Origin: Rhizobium freirei PRF 81
GTDB taxonomy: Bacteria > Pseudomonadota > Alphaproteobacteria > Rhizobiales > Rhizobiaceae
Direction of reading: 5' to 3'
Assembly (NCBI RefSeq): GCF_000359745.1
Contig: NZ_AQHN01000094.1
Location: forward strand, 1 to 64,000
DNA length: 64,000 nucleotides
The notes below the pieces were generated by a model. The model was not told the origin of the DNA. It searched no databases and saw only the letters and a list, made by a program, of their open reading frames with translations. Positions within the stretch are counted from its first letter, which is position 1, and each line of letters starts with the position of its first letter. A program made the position numbers and the translations under genes. Below are positions 7,436 through 16,827 of this stretch, one piece after another.

Positions 7436-9217
7436 TCACCGTTCAACAACGGGTAAATCGATGTAGCAACCGTGAGGACCGCGATGCAACTTGAGCTGCG
7501 GCGGTTCTCCGTCAGCGGGTACATTGGCGAAACTCGTGCTCTCGCTTCCCGCTAGACACACCCTCAAGCTATAGTCCGCTGGTATGAGCGCCGAAATCGG
7601 TAACAGTGTAAACGCCAATCTGGTCGGTTCTCCTGGTGTGAGCGGCTCGGCGTCGCTTTCCAAATAGCTTTGTTGTGGTCCGAGCGCGCCGAAAGGCGAG
7701 GCAGTCCATACTTTCCGATGACGCGCACGCAACTGGCCTTCTGTAAGGTAGCAGGAGGTCCCATCAGGTTTAACTGCTTCCAAATAGACGAAGAAAATAC
7801 CGTCTTCACGGGTTGAGGTTATGTTCAGATCCACAACTGGATGCCCGGTGATCTCCAAATCATTCTGCAGCGGTTCGCTCGTATAGGCCAGTCGAGCCGC
7901 ATCGAACTGTCGCCGATCTCCATAATCGATTTCCCATGTTCCAATGCCACCATTGGTGTCCCATCTGTTTGAGAGGACGTCCCCCAGTTCACGGTCAACC
8001 TGCAGAGTGTCGTAGCCCGTGTCACTCGGCGATGAGCTCAGGCGCGAGCCACTTGCCATATGCCATCGTTGTCGGACGGCCGGGACTGGCCATGAGCGCG
8101 TTGACTTCCAGGATCCCTCGCCGCACGTGTAGTAGTGAATGACTTTATCGGCCTGCAGAGCAGCCTCGCCCGTGAAACAAGCATCAATGAATCGAATATC
8201 ATTTGCGTGTTGCGCCGCCATGATCGGAGCGCAGTCCTGAACATCAGCACGCAGTGGGTCATATGGTTTGCGGCCGCCATGGTTCCACGGACCAAGAATG
8301 ATGTTCATGGGGTTCGACTGGAGTAGAAATCGCCGGATAGACCCGAGGGGCGACCCAGAATCGAACCAACTGCCCCAATTTTGAATCGGAACCCCCGATT
8401 GCGAGATAAGGTCAGCCGACGCCTGTGGAGAGAAATCGAACCCAGAACGTTTGCTGAGCCAATCGTCAAAGGACGTGGTTTGCTCGACCGGCTGGAATGA
8501 CGGCGCGCGGCCGTGTTCTTGCAGCGCGGCCGTCAACTCCGCTTGGCTTCCCACCGGACGAATTCCCGCACGGAGAGTTGAGGCGCGATCAGCATTGATC
8601 TCGCTATTTTCGTCTCTGTTCAACGATTCAACCAGTTGACTCCACCTGTCGAGGGTAAGGTTCGGAACACCTCCTGGATAGGTTTCGAAAAAGATATCGT
8701 AGTCGACATAGCGCGGCACGATGCCTTTCAGGGCGGGATGATTTCTCGAAGCAATAAGGTCTGCAGAGTTGGCGGTGTAGGACACGCCGTACGCAAGCAC
8801 ATTGCCCGTCGACCAAGGCTGTGCAGCGATCCAGTCTAACACGTAACTAAAGTCGAGGATTTCTTCGCGCGAGCGGTGACCTGGCCAAACGCCGAACGAG
8901 GCGCCGGTACCGCGAACATCTCCAACCACCACCGCATAGCCTTCTGGAACGAACAAATCCGCATATTGATTGGACGGCTCGCCCTTCTTTCCGCGCCCAT
9001 AACAGGTCATAACCAAGATGGTGTTGCGCTTATGATCCGCGCTATCGCCCATCGGACGAACCACGTCCAAAGCGAGCCTGACACCTTCGTGCGCATACAC
9101 ATACGTCGATTCCAATGGGCCGAGTTTCTCTCTGCCTGCAGCTTTGGCACTGAGATCAAGGCGGTATACTGGATTTTCGTTCGGCTCGGCCTGGGCCTGA
9201 AAGCGAGAATCGGTCAT
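7436..9217 (-). CDS. CocE/NonD-type alpha/beta hydrolase (S15 peptidase family)
   Basis: The 593-residue protein has the CocE/X-Pro dipeptidyl peptidase S15 layout: an alpha/beta hydrolase core with VVVGDVRGTG near 97, the nucleophile Ser146 in GVSYTANS, a likely Asp in WFDSGSP, the His in GPWNHGG, and a C-terminal jelly-roll region (DLNITSTREDGIFFVYL). The family cleaves esters or amides after bulky acyl or prolyl groups. ATG 9217 was chosen over upstream starts because CAGGAG lies 8 bases before it. The next gene on the same strand is an M24 hydrolase, 250 bases upstream. Among many amide hydrolases in the window, this one could open an acylated or peptide-like substrate. The substrate is unknown. 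Confidence 0.82.
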   Translation of the reverse strand: MTDSRFQAQAEPNENPVYRLDLSAKAAGREKLGPLESTYVYAHEGVRLALDVVRPMGDSADHKRNTILVMTCYGRGKKGEPSNQYADLFVPEGYAVVVGDVRGTGASFGVWPGHRSREEILDFSYVLDWIAAQPWSTGNVLAYGVSYTANSADLIASRNHPALKGIVPRYVDYDIFFETYPGGVPNLTLDRWSQLVESLNRDENSEINADRASTLRAGIRPVGSQAELTAALQEHGRAPSFQPVEQTTSFDDWLSKRSGFDFSPQASADLISQSGVPIQNWGSWFDSGSPLGSIRRFLLQSNPMNIILGPWNHGGRKPYDPLRADVQDCAPIMAAQHANDIRFIDACFTGEAALQADKVIHYYTCGEGSWKSTRSWPVPAVRQRWHMASGSRLSSSPSDTGYDTLQVDRELGDVLSNRWDTNGGIGTWEIDYGDRRQFDAARLAYTSEPLQNDLEITGHPVVDLNITSTREDGIFFVYLEAVKPDGTSCYLTEGQLRARHRKVWTASPFGALGPQQSYLESDAEPLTPGEPTRLAFTLLPISALIPADYSLRVCLAGSESTSFANVPADGEPPQLKLHRGPHGCYIDLPVVER

Positions 9218-9468
9218 GCAAACGCTCCTGTGAGTGTGCGACATATGTTTCAGTACGTAGTGTTTTGCGGCATTTGTCTTACCAGTGCAGGGGCGCCGGC
9301 CTGGAGGGTGCGGATTGCGGGGCGCGACCGTGTTAGCCAAGCGATCCCACTAGCAGCTTTATGGTAGGCCGTTCGCGGCTCTGGGCGTGCCACCGCTCCA
9401 CCGGAGCGATGACCAAAGGGCAAAGCGGCAAAATCGCGATCGCGACTAGATTCTGTCGGGACGAAGTG

Positions 9469-10659
9469 TCACAGAACAGTCTGGCTTCTTAGATCCTTAG
9501 ACGCCCGTGTCAGCACTTCAGGCTTTTCCCCGATGACGACCGTATCGTCTTGTCGGAAGCCGCCGAGTCCATAAACATACAATCCGGGCTCGACCGAATA
9601 AACTTCGTTTTCGAGCAAGGCACGGTGATTGAATGCCATGTCTCCGGGGTACTCGTGGCACAACAAGCCCATGCCGTGTCCTGTCCGGTGCATGATGTAG
9701 TTTCCAAAACCCGCTTTTTCGATGATTGCCTGCGCTGCTGCATCAATTCCCGACACCGGTCGACCCGCCACAGCGGCTTCAATTCCAGCTTCATTTGCAG
9801 CGAGCGCGACCTCGAAGAAGCGTTCCTGCCGGGTATCCGGCTTGCCACAGAACCAGGTCCGCTCATTCTCCACGACCACTCCATTAATGCGGGGGATAAT
9901 CAAGTTGATCATCACGTGTCCTTTTTCGAGGATCGCACCGGATCGCTTGCCGTCCCCGTGTGGAGCTGCCGACGGTGGACCCGAGATCGACCACAGGTCG
10001 AGCAAGGCAACATCCTGCGCTGGAAAGCGTCGTGCGGCCTCCTGCGCTAACTCGGCTCCCATCATCATATCCAATTCCATCAGGAGCCGACCCGGACGGA
10101 TACTCTCCCGGTAGCGATCCTGTAACCAGTCGGTCAAGCTCGCTATCTCGCGCATGAGTGCGATCTCTTCGGGATGCTTGACCCAACGAAGCGCTCGAAA
10201 CTCTTGCGTCTTCATTAGAGGACGGGCCTCAGGTAGCAGCGCGAACGCCTTCTGCAATGGACCGCCACCAACATCGGTCCCGATGCGAGCTCTCCCGAGA
10301 CCTGCACTTCGTAGTTTTTCGGCAACCATCTCCGGCCATTCATGCACAAGATGCATTCGATTGGAGAGGACTGGATGCTCCGCATAAAAGCTTGTGTCGG
10401 ATACCCAAAGACGCCCGTCTTCGTGCGCATATCGCCAATTGTTTGTCGAAAGCTCATTGAGGACAACAAACGGCGCGCCGTTCCTCGGGACGACACAGAG
10501 AATTGGCCGCTCCCAGGTGGTGACATCCGTCTGGAAGTTGGTCGCGAACTGAAAGAACTCTGTGCTTGCGAAAGCGACAGCATCCAGGTTCTCGCGATCC
10601 ATCAGTTCATTTAGTAGCTTGTACCGATACTCACGCACATTATTGCCCAAGTATGCCAT
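9469..10659 (-). CDS. M24-fold hydrolase with altered metal site
   Basis: The 396-residue protein has the creatinase N-terminal domain and the pita-bread M24 domain of Xaa-Pro peptidases. It keeps HRTGHGMGLLCHE and VYSVEPGLYV, so the usual His and one Glu remain. However, MINLIIP and VVENERT lack the two normal Asp ligands (Asn at the first), and FRQDDTV has Gln where Glu is usual. Creatinase-type members hydrolyse C-N bonds without metal, so a non-peptidase amidohydrolase is likely. AGAGG precedes ATG 10659. The CocE gene follows on the same strand. Three other M24 proteins in this window belong to a different branch resembling ectoine hydrolase. Confidence 0.8.
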   Translation of the reverse strand: MAYLGNNVREYRYKLLNELMDRENLDAVAFASTEFFQFATNFQTDVTTWERPILCVVPRNGAPFVVLNELSTNNWRYAHEDGRLWVSDTSFYAEHPVLSNRMHLVHEWPEMVAEKLRSAGLGRARIGTDVGGGPLQKAFALLPEARPLMKTQEFRALRWVKHPEEIALMREIASLTDWLQDRYRESIRPGRLLMELDMMMGAELAQEAARRFPAQDVALLDLWSISGPPSAAPHGDGKRSGAILEKGHVMINLIIPRINGVVVENERTWFCGKPDTRQERFFEVALAANEAGIEAAVAGRPVSGIDAAAQAIIEKAGFGNYIMHRTGHGMGLLCHEYPGDMAFNHRALLENEVYSVEPGLYVYGLGGFRQDDTVVIGEKPEVLTRASKDLRSQTVL

Positions 10660-10950
10660 CTGACCTCTTCTCTTTTCCTGAAAGCTTACCTGGTGTCTTC
10701 GACCGGCGGTTCGCAGAGTGAAATGATGCCGATCAGCGACCGCGCTTACGCGGATGAATCGGCCTCTTTGGAACCGAATGAAACATATGAGTCGCTATTG
10801 TGTCAATGATCCATTTGAATCAGGTACGGTTAAAAACCACGTCCCGGAAGTCCAGAGCCTGCAGGCGCTCCCGTAGGGCTGGCGTCGGCAGCAGTGTTCG
10901 GCAGATGGTAAACTGAGGCGACCAAAGGCTCAGATATCAATAATACGCTT

Positions 10951-10985
10951 GATGCATATTGAGCGTTATAAAACATTTGTTGCAT
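10951..10985 (+). promoter_or_regulatory. Candidate RpiR operator upstream of the ABC importer
   Basis: TTATAAAACA-T-TTGTTGCAT-type sequence at 10966-10985 differs at one base of 20 from 16742-16761, next to the rpiR-type gene. Both copies have ATGCAT a short way upstream (10952-10957 here), giving an ATGCA...TGCAT inverted pair. It lies about 220 bases before the binding-protein gene. The shared site suggests the RpiR protein controls both the importer and the aminotransferase operon. Confidence 0.5.
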
Positions 10986-11206
10986 TCCTTATCGTGTTGC
11001 GTTAGGACATTGATGGTAGCGGTCGAGGAGGCTGCTGCCTGAACACTGCAATCGTTTATGCGCCACCGTCTTGGTGAATGCGGGACCGAGTGGAAACGCA
11101 GGAACCGCGTGCTTTGGTCTGACATCGCCGGCGTCGTGTTCGCCGTACACTGATGAAGTGAGATCCCCGTGCGCCATGAGCAAGGAATTAACAGAGGGAG
11201 AACGAA

Positions 11207-12310
11207 ATGAGCATTCTGATAAATCGCCGGCGGTTCATGCAGGCTACTTCGACCGCAATTGCGGTAGGCGCGTTGGCTTCCGCGGCCGGCCGTGCAACGG
11301 CCGCCTCCACCGGCGAGCTCAAAGTCAACATGAGCGGCGGCAACTGGGGCGATGCGGTGATGAAGGCTTACGTCGAGTCCTTTGAGGCCGAGACCGGAGT
11401 CAAGGTGACGCGCGTCAATGCGGACTTCTCATCGACACAGATTGCGATGATGGTCGATACCAAAAACGTTTCGGCCGACGTCGTCAACCTTGGTCAAACC
11501 AATGTCGATCCGCTTACTGCCAAGGGCTACCTCGAAAAGATCGATTATTCCATCTGGAAGAAGGAAGACCTGGAAGCAATCGCAGAAAACTGGAGGCAAC
11601 CGAACGGCTTTGCTTCGTACGTATACTCGGTGAATATGGTCTGGAACACGAAGAAGTTCCCGGCAGGAAAGCCCCGGCCGACCACCTGGGCGGAATTCTG
11701 GGACGTCAAGAAGTTCCCTGGCGTTCGCTCCATCAATACCGGCGAATACGGAAGTGGGCCTTGGGAAGAAGCATTGCTCGCGGATGGCGTTCCGATGGAC
11801 AAGCTCTACCCGATGGATATCGACCGCGTGTTTGCAAGCTTGGACAAGATCAAGCCGCACATTCGCAAATGGTGGACGAGCGGGTCGGAAATTCTTCAGA
11901 TCATGCGAGACAACATCGCCGACATCGTGCAGTCCTATGACGCGCGCGCACTTACCCTTATTGATGAAGGTGGGCCAATCGAGATCAACCGCAACCAGGC
12001 GAAACTGACAACGGACTATTGGTGCATCCCGAAGGGCAGTCCGAATGCCGAAAATGCTCAAAAATTTATTGCGCTGACAAGCCGCCCGGACCGACAGGCC
12101 GAGTTTGCAAAGCTTATCGCGCAGGGCCCAACGAACAAGAACGCCTTCAAATTGATTCCTGACGATGTCGCCCGAAAACTTGCGTCGCATCCCGACTACG
12201 AGGCGATCAGCTTCGCTATGAACGCCAAATGGTATGCCGAGGTTGGATCGGACGGAAAGTCGAACAAGGAGCGGCTTGTGCAGCGTTGGAATGAGTGGAT
12301 TCTTCAGTAA
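11207..12310 (+). CDS. ABC transporter substrate-binding protein, PotD/spermidine-putrescine type
   Basis: The 367-residue protein begins with a twin-arginine signal (NRRRFMQATS, then a hydrophobic run and an ATAA cleavage area), so it should be exported folded to the periplasm. The mature part has the family 1 solute-binding layout: GELKVNMSGGNWGDAV, the hinge region VNMVWNTKKFP, and YWCIPKGSPN near the end. GAGGGAGA precedes ATG 11207. The genes that follow encode its ATPase and fused permease, so this is a complete importer. PotD relatives bind polyamines, amino acids or opine-like cations. The ligand cannot be read from sequence, but the surrounding catabolic genes suggest it brings in their substrate. 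Confidence 0.88.
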   Translation: MSILINRRRFMQATSTAIAVGALASAAGRATAASTGELKVNMSGGNWGDAVMKAYVESFEAETGVKVTRVNADFSSTQIAMMVDTKNVSADVVNLGQTNVDPLTAKGYLEKIDYSIWKKEDLEAIAENWRQPNGFASYVYSVNMVWNTKKFPAGKPRPTTWAEFWDVKKFPGVRSINTGEYGSGPWEEALLADGVPMDKLYPMDIDRVFASLDKIKPHIRKWWTSGSEILQIMRDNIADIVQSYDARALTLIDEGGPIEINRNQAKLTTDYWCIPKGSPNAENAQKFIALTSRPDRQAEFAKLIAQGPTNKNAFKLIPDDVARKLASHPDYEAISFAMNAKWYAEVGSDGKSNKERLVQRWNEWILQ

Positions 12311-12447
12311 TCCTCTGTCCCCAACGATCTATCGGTGGCGCTCGTCCAGTCGGCGCGGGCCGTCAAAGGTTAGCGCCACCTCTTCCCACTACCTGCCTTA
12401 CGGGACTGCATGCCAAAGTTGCTCATCAGTCCTGCTGGAGTATCGTA

Positions 12448-13542
12448 ATGAACTTGAATCTGAAAAATCATCTTCCTGCCGAGGACGAAGTGTTGCAGAA
12501 GCTTCCGGATACCGCTCAAATCGAATTTCGCAATGTTTCCAAGATCTATGGGGCCGTTGCTGCGGTTAAGGATATCTCCCTTTCTGTTTCGCGCGGCGAG
12601 TTCCTTACGATTCTTGGACCGAGCGGTTCTGGCAAAACGACAGCATTGATGCTGCTCGCCGGCTTCACGACCCCTACCGGAGGAGACATCCTCATTTCCG
12701 GCAAGTCCGTGTCCGAAGTCCCGTCTTACCGCCGCGACCAAGGCATTGTCTTCCAGAGCTATGCACTTTTCCCGCACCTTACGGTGCATCACAACTTGGA
12801 GTTCCCGCTCGAAATGCGCGGCATCAAGGCCTCTGACAGAGCGTCGCGGGTCAAAAGAATGCTTGAGCGTGTTCGCCTGGGTGAGTTTGGCGAGCGCATG
12901 CCATCACAATTGAGTGGGGGCCAGCAACAACGCGTGGCCGTCGCGCGCGCCTTGATTGCAGATCCACCGATTTTGCTGCTGGACGAACCGCTGGGCGCGC
13001 TCGATCGAAATCTGCGCGAGCAGATGCAAGTGGAAATCAAAGAGCTGCACAAGGAGTTTGGGAAAACGACCATCTGCGTCACCCACGATCAAGAAGAAGC
13101 ACTCACGCTTTCGGACCGCATCGTTGTCATGCGCGCCGGTCAAATCGAGCAGATCGATACACCGGAGGCCTTGTACGATCGCCCCAAAACGCGCTTTGTC
13201 GCCAACTTCCTGGGTGAAGCAAATATCCTCGAAAGCGTTGATTTCAAGATTGAATCGGACGTTGTTCCTTCTTCCGGTATGGTATCGATGCTTCGGCCGG
13301 AGCGCATTTGCGTCAGTGTGCCTTCAGCAGCAAGGCGCGCAGATGCGGACCACAGACAGTCCGTCTCGGGGATCGTGGACGATATGATCTATGCTGGACC
13401 CTTGAGGAAGTACCGGGTGCGGGTTGGGAATGCGACGCTGATCGCGCGCGAACATGTGGCATCGGGCCAGCAAGTCTTCCGTCCGGGCGAAGAGGTTCGC
13501 CTTGATTGGCTTCGATCCGACATCCGGTTTGTCGCTGCGTAA
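12448..13542 (+). CDS. ABC transporter ATPase, PotA type
   Basis: The 364-residue protein has Walker A GPSGSGKTT, signature LSGGQQQRV, Walker B LLLDEPLGALD, the switch His in VTHDQEEAL, and a C-terminal TOBE-like regulatory region (SMLRPERICVSV). It powers the importer from the cytoplasmic face. The start at ATG 12448 follows CTGGAG. A longer in-frame start at 12295 would overlap the previous gene and adds no conserved residues. The permease gene begins 19 bases after its stop, so the three genes form one operon. Confidence 0.92.
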   Translation: MNLNLKNHLPAEDEVLQKLPDTAQIEFRNVSKIYGAVAAVKDISLSVSRGEFLTILGPSGSGKTTALMLLAGFTTPTGGDILISGKSVSEVPSYRRDQGIVFQSYALFPHLTVHHNLEFPLEMRGIKASDRASRVKRMLERVRLGEFGERMPSQLSGGQQQRVAVARALIADPPILLLDEPLGALDRNLREQMQVEIKELHKEFGKTTICVTHDQEEALTLSDRIVVMRAGQIEQIDTPEALYDRPKTRFVANFLGEANILESVDFKIESDVVPSSGMVSMLRPERICVSVPSAARRADADHRQSVSGIVDDMIYAGPLRKYRVRVGNATLIAREHVASGQQVFRPGEEVRLDWLRSDIRFVAA

Positions 13543-13560
13543 AGCGGAAGGACAGCATCC

Positions 13561-15333
13561 ATGACAACACTTCAGAGAATCCGGTCCACGCCGATGTTGC
13601 TAACTTTGCCAGCGTTCGCTGTGCTGTTTGCGATTTTCGGCATACCCATGCTCCTTCTTTTCGCGACCAGCCTCAATGCGCCAAATCTGTCTTTTGCGAA
13701 TTATATCGCTTTTTTCGAACAGCGCTCATTTGTCCTGATCCTGATTCAGACCTTCAAGATCAGCTTCATAGCCACGGCACTTTGTTTGATCATCGGCTAC
13801 CCGACGGCTTATTTGATTACGATCGCCGGCCGTGCAAGACCAATCCTCCTGGTGCTTGTCTTCCTACCTTGGCTGACGAGTGCTCTGGTTCGGACCTACG
13901 CATGGACTGTCGTCTTGGGTGATAGTGGATTGATCAACCGCGTGTTGCTCAATTCGGGCATAATCGATAGCCCTTTGTCTCTCATCTATAATCGTTTCGC
14001 TGTTTATGTTGGCATGGTGCATATCATGTTGCCCATGATGATTTTGCCGATTGTCAGCGTGATGATGAGCATTGATACTTCCTTGATGGCAGCCGCTCGC
14101 AGCATGGGCGCAAAGCCGTTCACCGCCTTTCTCCGGGTCTTCGTACCTCTTAGTATCCCGGGCGTTCGAAGCGGCTGCATATTGGTTTTTGTTGTTTGCC
14201 TGGGCTTTTACATCACGCCACAAGCATTGGGCGGCTTGGGCGACACCATGCTTTCAACCCTCATCAATTCGCAGCTTACAACATCGTTGAACATTGCGGC
14301 GACCGCCGCGGCAGCCTTTATATTGTTGGCGATGGCGCTCGCGGTTCTTTCCGTAGCGGGCGTCAATCTCGCCGGCGCGCATGGACAGCCTGCTTCAAGC
14401 GAGCAGAACGCCCGACGACGTAAACTGCCTTCATTCGACAAGGCATCCCGCTATCTCAACGAGTTTCTCGTCCCGTATCGGGCGCGACGCTGGGCAGCAA
14501 AGCTCCATCAAGCGCAGCGGGAAACCCCGTGGTCCAAGATTGCGGGGGCAGCATTCCTTGCCGTCGTTGTCATCTATCTATTGGCGCCCGGTTTCATCGT
14601 GATCATCGTCTCGTTAAATGCAGGGGAGTTCCTCGAGTTCCCACCTAAGGCTGTTTCGCTCAGATGGTACTATTCGTTCTTCAACGACCCCTCGTGGATC
14701 GGCGCATTGTGGAACAGCTTCCAATTCGGCGTAATTGTCAGCGTGGTATCGACCATAGTCGGCACATTGGCAGCGTTTGGCCTCAGCCGGTGCTCGTCGC
14801 GCTTGCGCTCGGGTCTAACCATGGTGATCCTGACGCCGATTACCTTCCCAATCATTGTTGTTGGTGTTGCTGTCTATACCGGGCTGGCCAAACTAGGATT
14901 GGTTGGAACGAACACCGGGATCATCCTGGGCCAGACGATCGGAGCCATCGGCTATGTCGTTGTCATCGTCCTTGCGACACTCGCAGGATTCGACAGGAGG
15001 CTGGAACAGGCGGCAATGAGCATGCGCGCCGGGCCGACCCAGACGTTCATGCGGGTTACTCTCCCGTTAATCCGCTCTGGTATCATCGGCGGCGCGCTCT
15101 TCGCGTTCTTGGCTTCCTTCGACGAGGTCATCATCACGTCGTTTGTCAGTGGCTATGCGATCCCGACATTGCCATTGAAAATGCTGGAAAACCTGAAGCA
15201 GCAACTTGACCCGACGATCGCTGCCGTTGGCGCTTTGCTGACAATGTTGCCAATCGTCTGGCTGGTTGCGCTTTATTTCACGCTTTGGCGCGGAAGAGGG
15301 GCGTTGAAGAGTGCTCCGGTCGCCGCGACCTGA
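13561..15333 (+). CDS. Fused two-domain ABC permease (PotB plus PotC in one chain)
   Basis: The 590-residue membrane protein contains two permease domains. Each ends in the cytoplasmic EAA-type loop that docks the ATPase: SMGAKPFTAFLRVFVPLS near 180 and SMRAGPTQTFMRVTLPL near 480. A hydrophilic linker at about 275-325 joins them. In most Pot systems these are separate PotB and PotC proteins of about 280 residues each, so this is a natural fusion giving the transporter a single-chain channel. GGAAGGA precedes ATG 13561. It closes the importer operon. Confidence 0.9.
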   Translation: MTTLQRIRSTPMLLTLPAFAVLFAIFGIPMLLLFATSLNAPNLSFANYIAFFEQRSFVLILIQTFKISFIATALCLIIGYPTAYLITIAGRARPILLVLVFLPWLTSALVRTYAWTVVLGDSGLINRVLLNSGIIDSPLSLIYNRFAVYVGMVHIMLPMMILPIVSVMMSIDTSLMAAARSMGAKPFTAFLRVFVPLSIPGVRSGCILVFVVCLGFYITPQALGGLGDTMLSTLINSQLTTSLNIAATAAAAFILLAMALAVLSVAGVNLAGAHGQPASSEQNARRRKLPSFDKASRYLNEFLVPYRARRWAAKLHQAQRETPWSKIAGAAFLAVVVIYLLAPGFIVIIVSLNAGEFLEFPPKAVSLRWYYSFFNDPSWIGALWNSFQFGVIVSVVSTIVGTLAAFGLSRCSSRLRSGLTMVILTPITFPIIVVGVAVYTGLAKLGLVGTNTGIILGQTIGAIGYVVVIVLATLAGFDRRLEQAAMSMRAGPTQTFMRVTLPLIRSGIIGGALFAFLASFDEVIITSFVSGYAIPTLPLKMLENLKQQLDPTIAAVGALLTMLPIVWLVALYFTLWRGRGALKSAPVAAT

Positions 15334-15714
15334 GTCATCATACTCATGCCGGCTCCGTAACTCGCAGCCGTGAAACTGACTGCCTGTCCCAGAGCGAACT
15401 CTGGGGCGGGCTCCTGGCTCGAAGACTGCCCGGCGCATTTACTGCGCAATGGAGCTCATCAATCGCTTGTGCTCAAAGCCGAAGCCGGTCACGACGGACT
15501 TTCTAGGCAAGCTCTGGTTTCATTGACGCATTAGACGGTCATCCCTCGGGTGACGGCGCGTTCCCTATTTGCTGTCAGTCCGTTCTTTGCGGGACAATTC
15601 CGCGGCAACCATCAGGTCCACTCATCGGACATCGACTGATGTGCGAATAACTTCAATTCCGGTTGCAAGGTCAGGAGGCGCCGTTGGCGCGAGTAGCCGG
15701 CCTCGTAAACGTCG
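15334..15714. other. Intergenic region between convergent genes
   Basis: This 381-base stretch lies between the end of the permease gene and the end of the rpiR-type gene, which run towards each other. I see no gene in it. Both transcripts should terminate here, but I found no clear hairpin followed by a T run. Confidence 0.5.
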
Positions 15715-16620
15715 CTAAATCTTTCGTCGCGGAATGGACGTCGCATACGTGTTCATTGCAGAAAGATGGCGATCGGCTAGCTTCAACTCTTTCAAGGCCG
15801 CCGCACGATCTCGGCTCGCCAGTAGACCACATAGAACTTCAGAGACGGCCAGCGCTGGCGCCAGCGTGTGAAAGAATGTTTGGCTTTCAGTCGGAAAGAA
15901 GACAACGTGCTCTGCGATCGTCACCAGGGGAGACACTTCGCTGTCGGTGATCGCCAGGATGGACAGTCCCTTCTCACGGGCGGCCTCGGCAAGCTCAAGC
16001 GTCTGAAGCGAATAGGGGTTGATGGAAATCGCCAAAAGCACGTCCTCATGAGTTGCGCGGATGAGGGGGTCGCCGCTTGTTCCAGCCGGACCATCCAAGT
16101 GGACAGTCTTTTCGCCGAGCAATGTCATGACGTAGTGGAAATGCCACGCGACCGAGTGGCACGAACGCAAGCCGAGCACGAAAATCCGCCTCGCTTTTGC
16201 CAGGTGCTCCGCCATTGTATCCAAACGCGAAATCGTATCAGGGTCGCGGAGCCGATCGATCTGCGCGGAGAGACCTTGGAGCATCCTATAAGCCAAGCCC
16301 TCACCATTCGCCGCCCCTTCTTCTCTTTGTAAAGCCCTGGCCGCAAATCCGTCGGCGCTCACCCTGATGACGTCGGCGTGTTGCTCTCGGAAATCTTCAT
16401 ACCCGGAGAATTCAAGAAACTTCGCCAGCCTCGTCATTGTCGATGGCTGAACACCGGCATTCCGCGCGAGTTCGCGCATCGAAACGAGCGCCACCTCCTG
16501 CGGATGTTCCAATATGTGTCGAGCCGCTTGCTGCAACTGCTCGGACATGTCGTCGAATCGCTCGATGATCCGAGCGTGTAATGGGCCTTTTTGCAACATT
16601 TGCCTCACATACGATGTCAT
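15715..16620 (-). CDS. RpiR-family transcriptional regulator
   Basis: The 301-residue protein has an N-terminal HTH_6 domain (ARHILEHPQEVALVSM then AGVQPSTMTRLAKFL) and a C-terminal SIS domain (IFVLGLRSCHSVAWHF near 140) that in this family binds phosphosugars or other ligands. It probably acts as a repressor. It is divergent from the aminotransferase gene. A 20-base motif at 16742-16761 in that shared region recurs with one mismatch before the ABC importer, so both units may be its targets. SIS-domain regulators of amino acid and opine use are known in rhizobia-like bacteria. The effector is not evident. Confidence 0.85.
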   Translation of the reverse strand: MTSYVRQMLQKGPLHARIIERFDDMSEQLQQAARHILEHPQEVALVSMRELARNAGVQPSTMTRLAKFLEFSGYEDFREQHADVIRVSADGFAARALQREEGAANGEGLAYRMLQGLSAQIDRLRDPDTISRLDTMAEHLAKARRIFVLGLRSCHSVAWHFHYVMTLLGEKTVHLDGPAGTSGDPLIRATHEDVLLAISINPYSLQTLELAEAAREKGLSILAITDSEVSPLVTIAEHVVFFPTESQTFFHTLAPALAVSEVLCGLLASRDRAAALKELKLADRHLSAMNTYATSIPRRKI

Positions 16621-16724
16621 AATTCACCTGGACCATCTCTCTCGGGAACTAAAAAGTCAAACAGCCGTCGGCTATCTCACATCACAACCGCTCCAAAAAT
16701 TCTGACTTGAGAGCGGGAAAACAA

Positions 16725-16761
16725 ATGCATCAAAACGTGATTTATAAAACAGTTGTTGCAT
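16725..16761 (+). promoter_or_regulatory. Candidate RpiR operator between rpiR-type and aminotransferase genes
   Basis: The sequence at 16742-16761 matches 10966-10985 at 19 of 20 positions, and both are preceded by ATGCAT (16725-16730 here). It lies in the divergent region between the regulator and the catabolic operon, the expected place for an autoregulated operator. Confidence 0.5.
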
Positions 16762-16827
16762 ATTTCGCCAAAACCTGCAAATCAATGGATGGAAACGTTC
16801 GAAAGCCGGACGGATAAGCACCCCGAG

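Noticed and set aside
11429..12190. 253-codon minus-strand frame inside the binding-protein gene
   Set aside because: No recognisable family features; overlaps a well-supported transporter gene.
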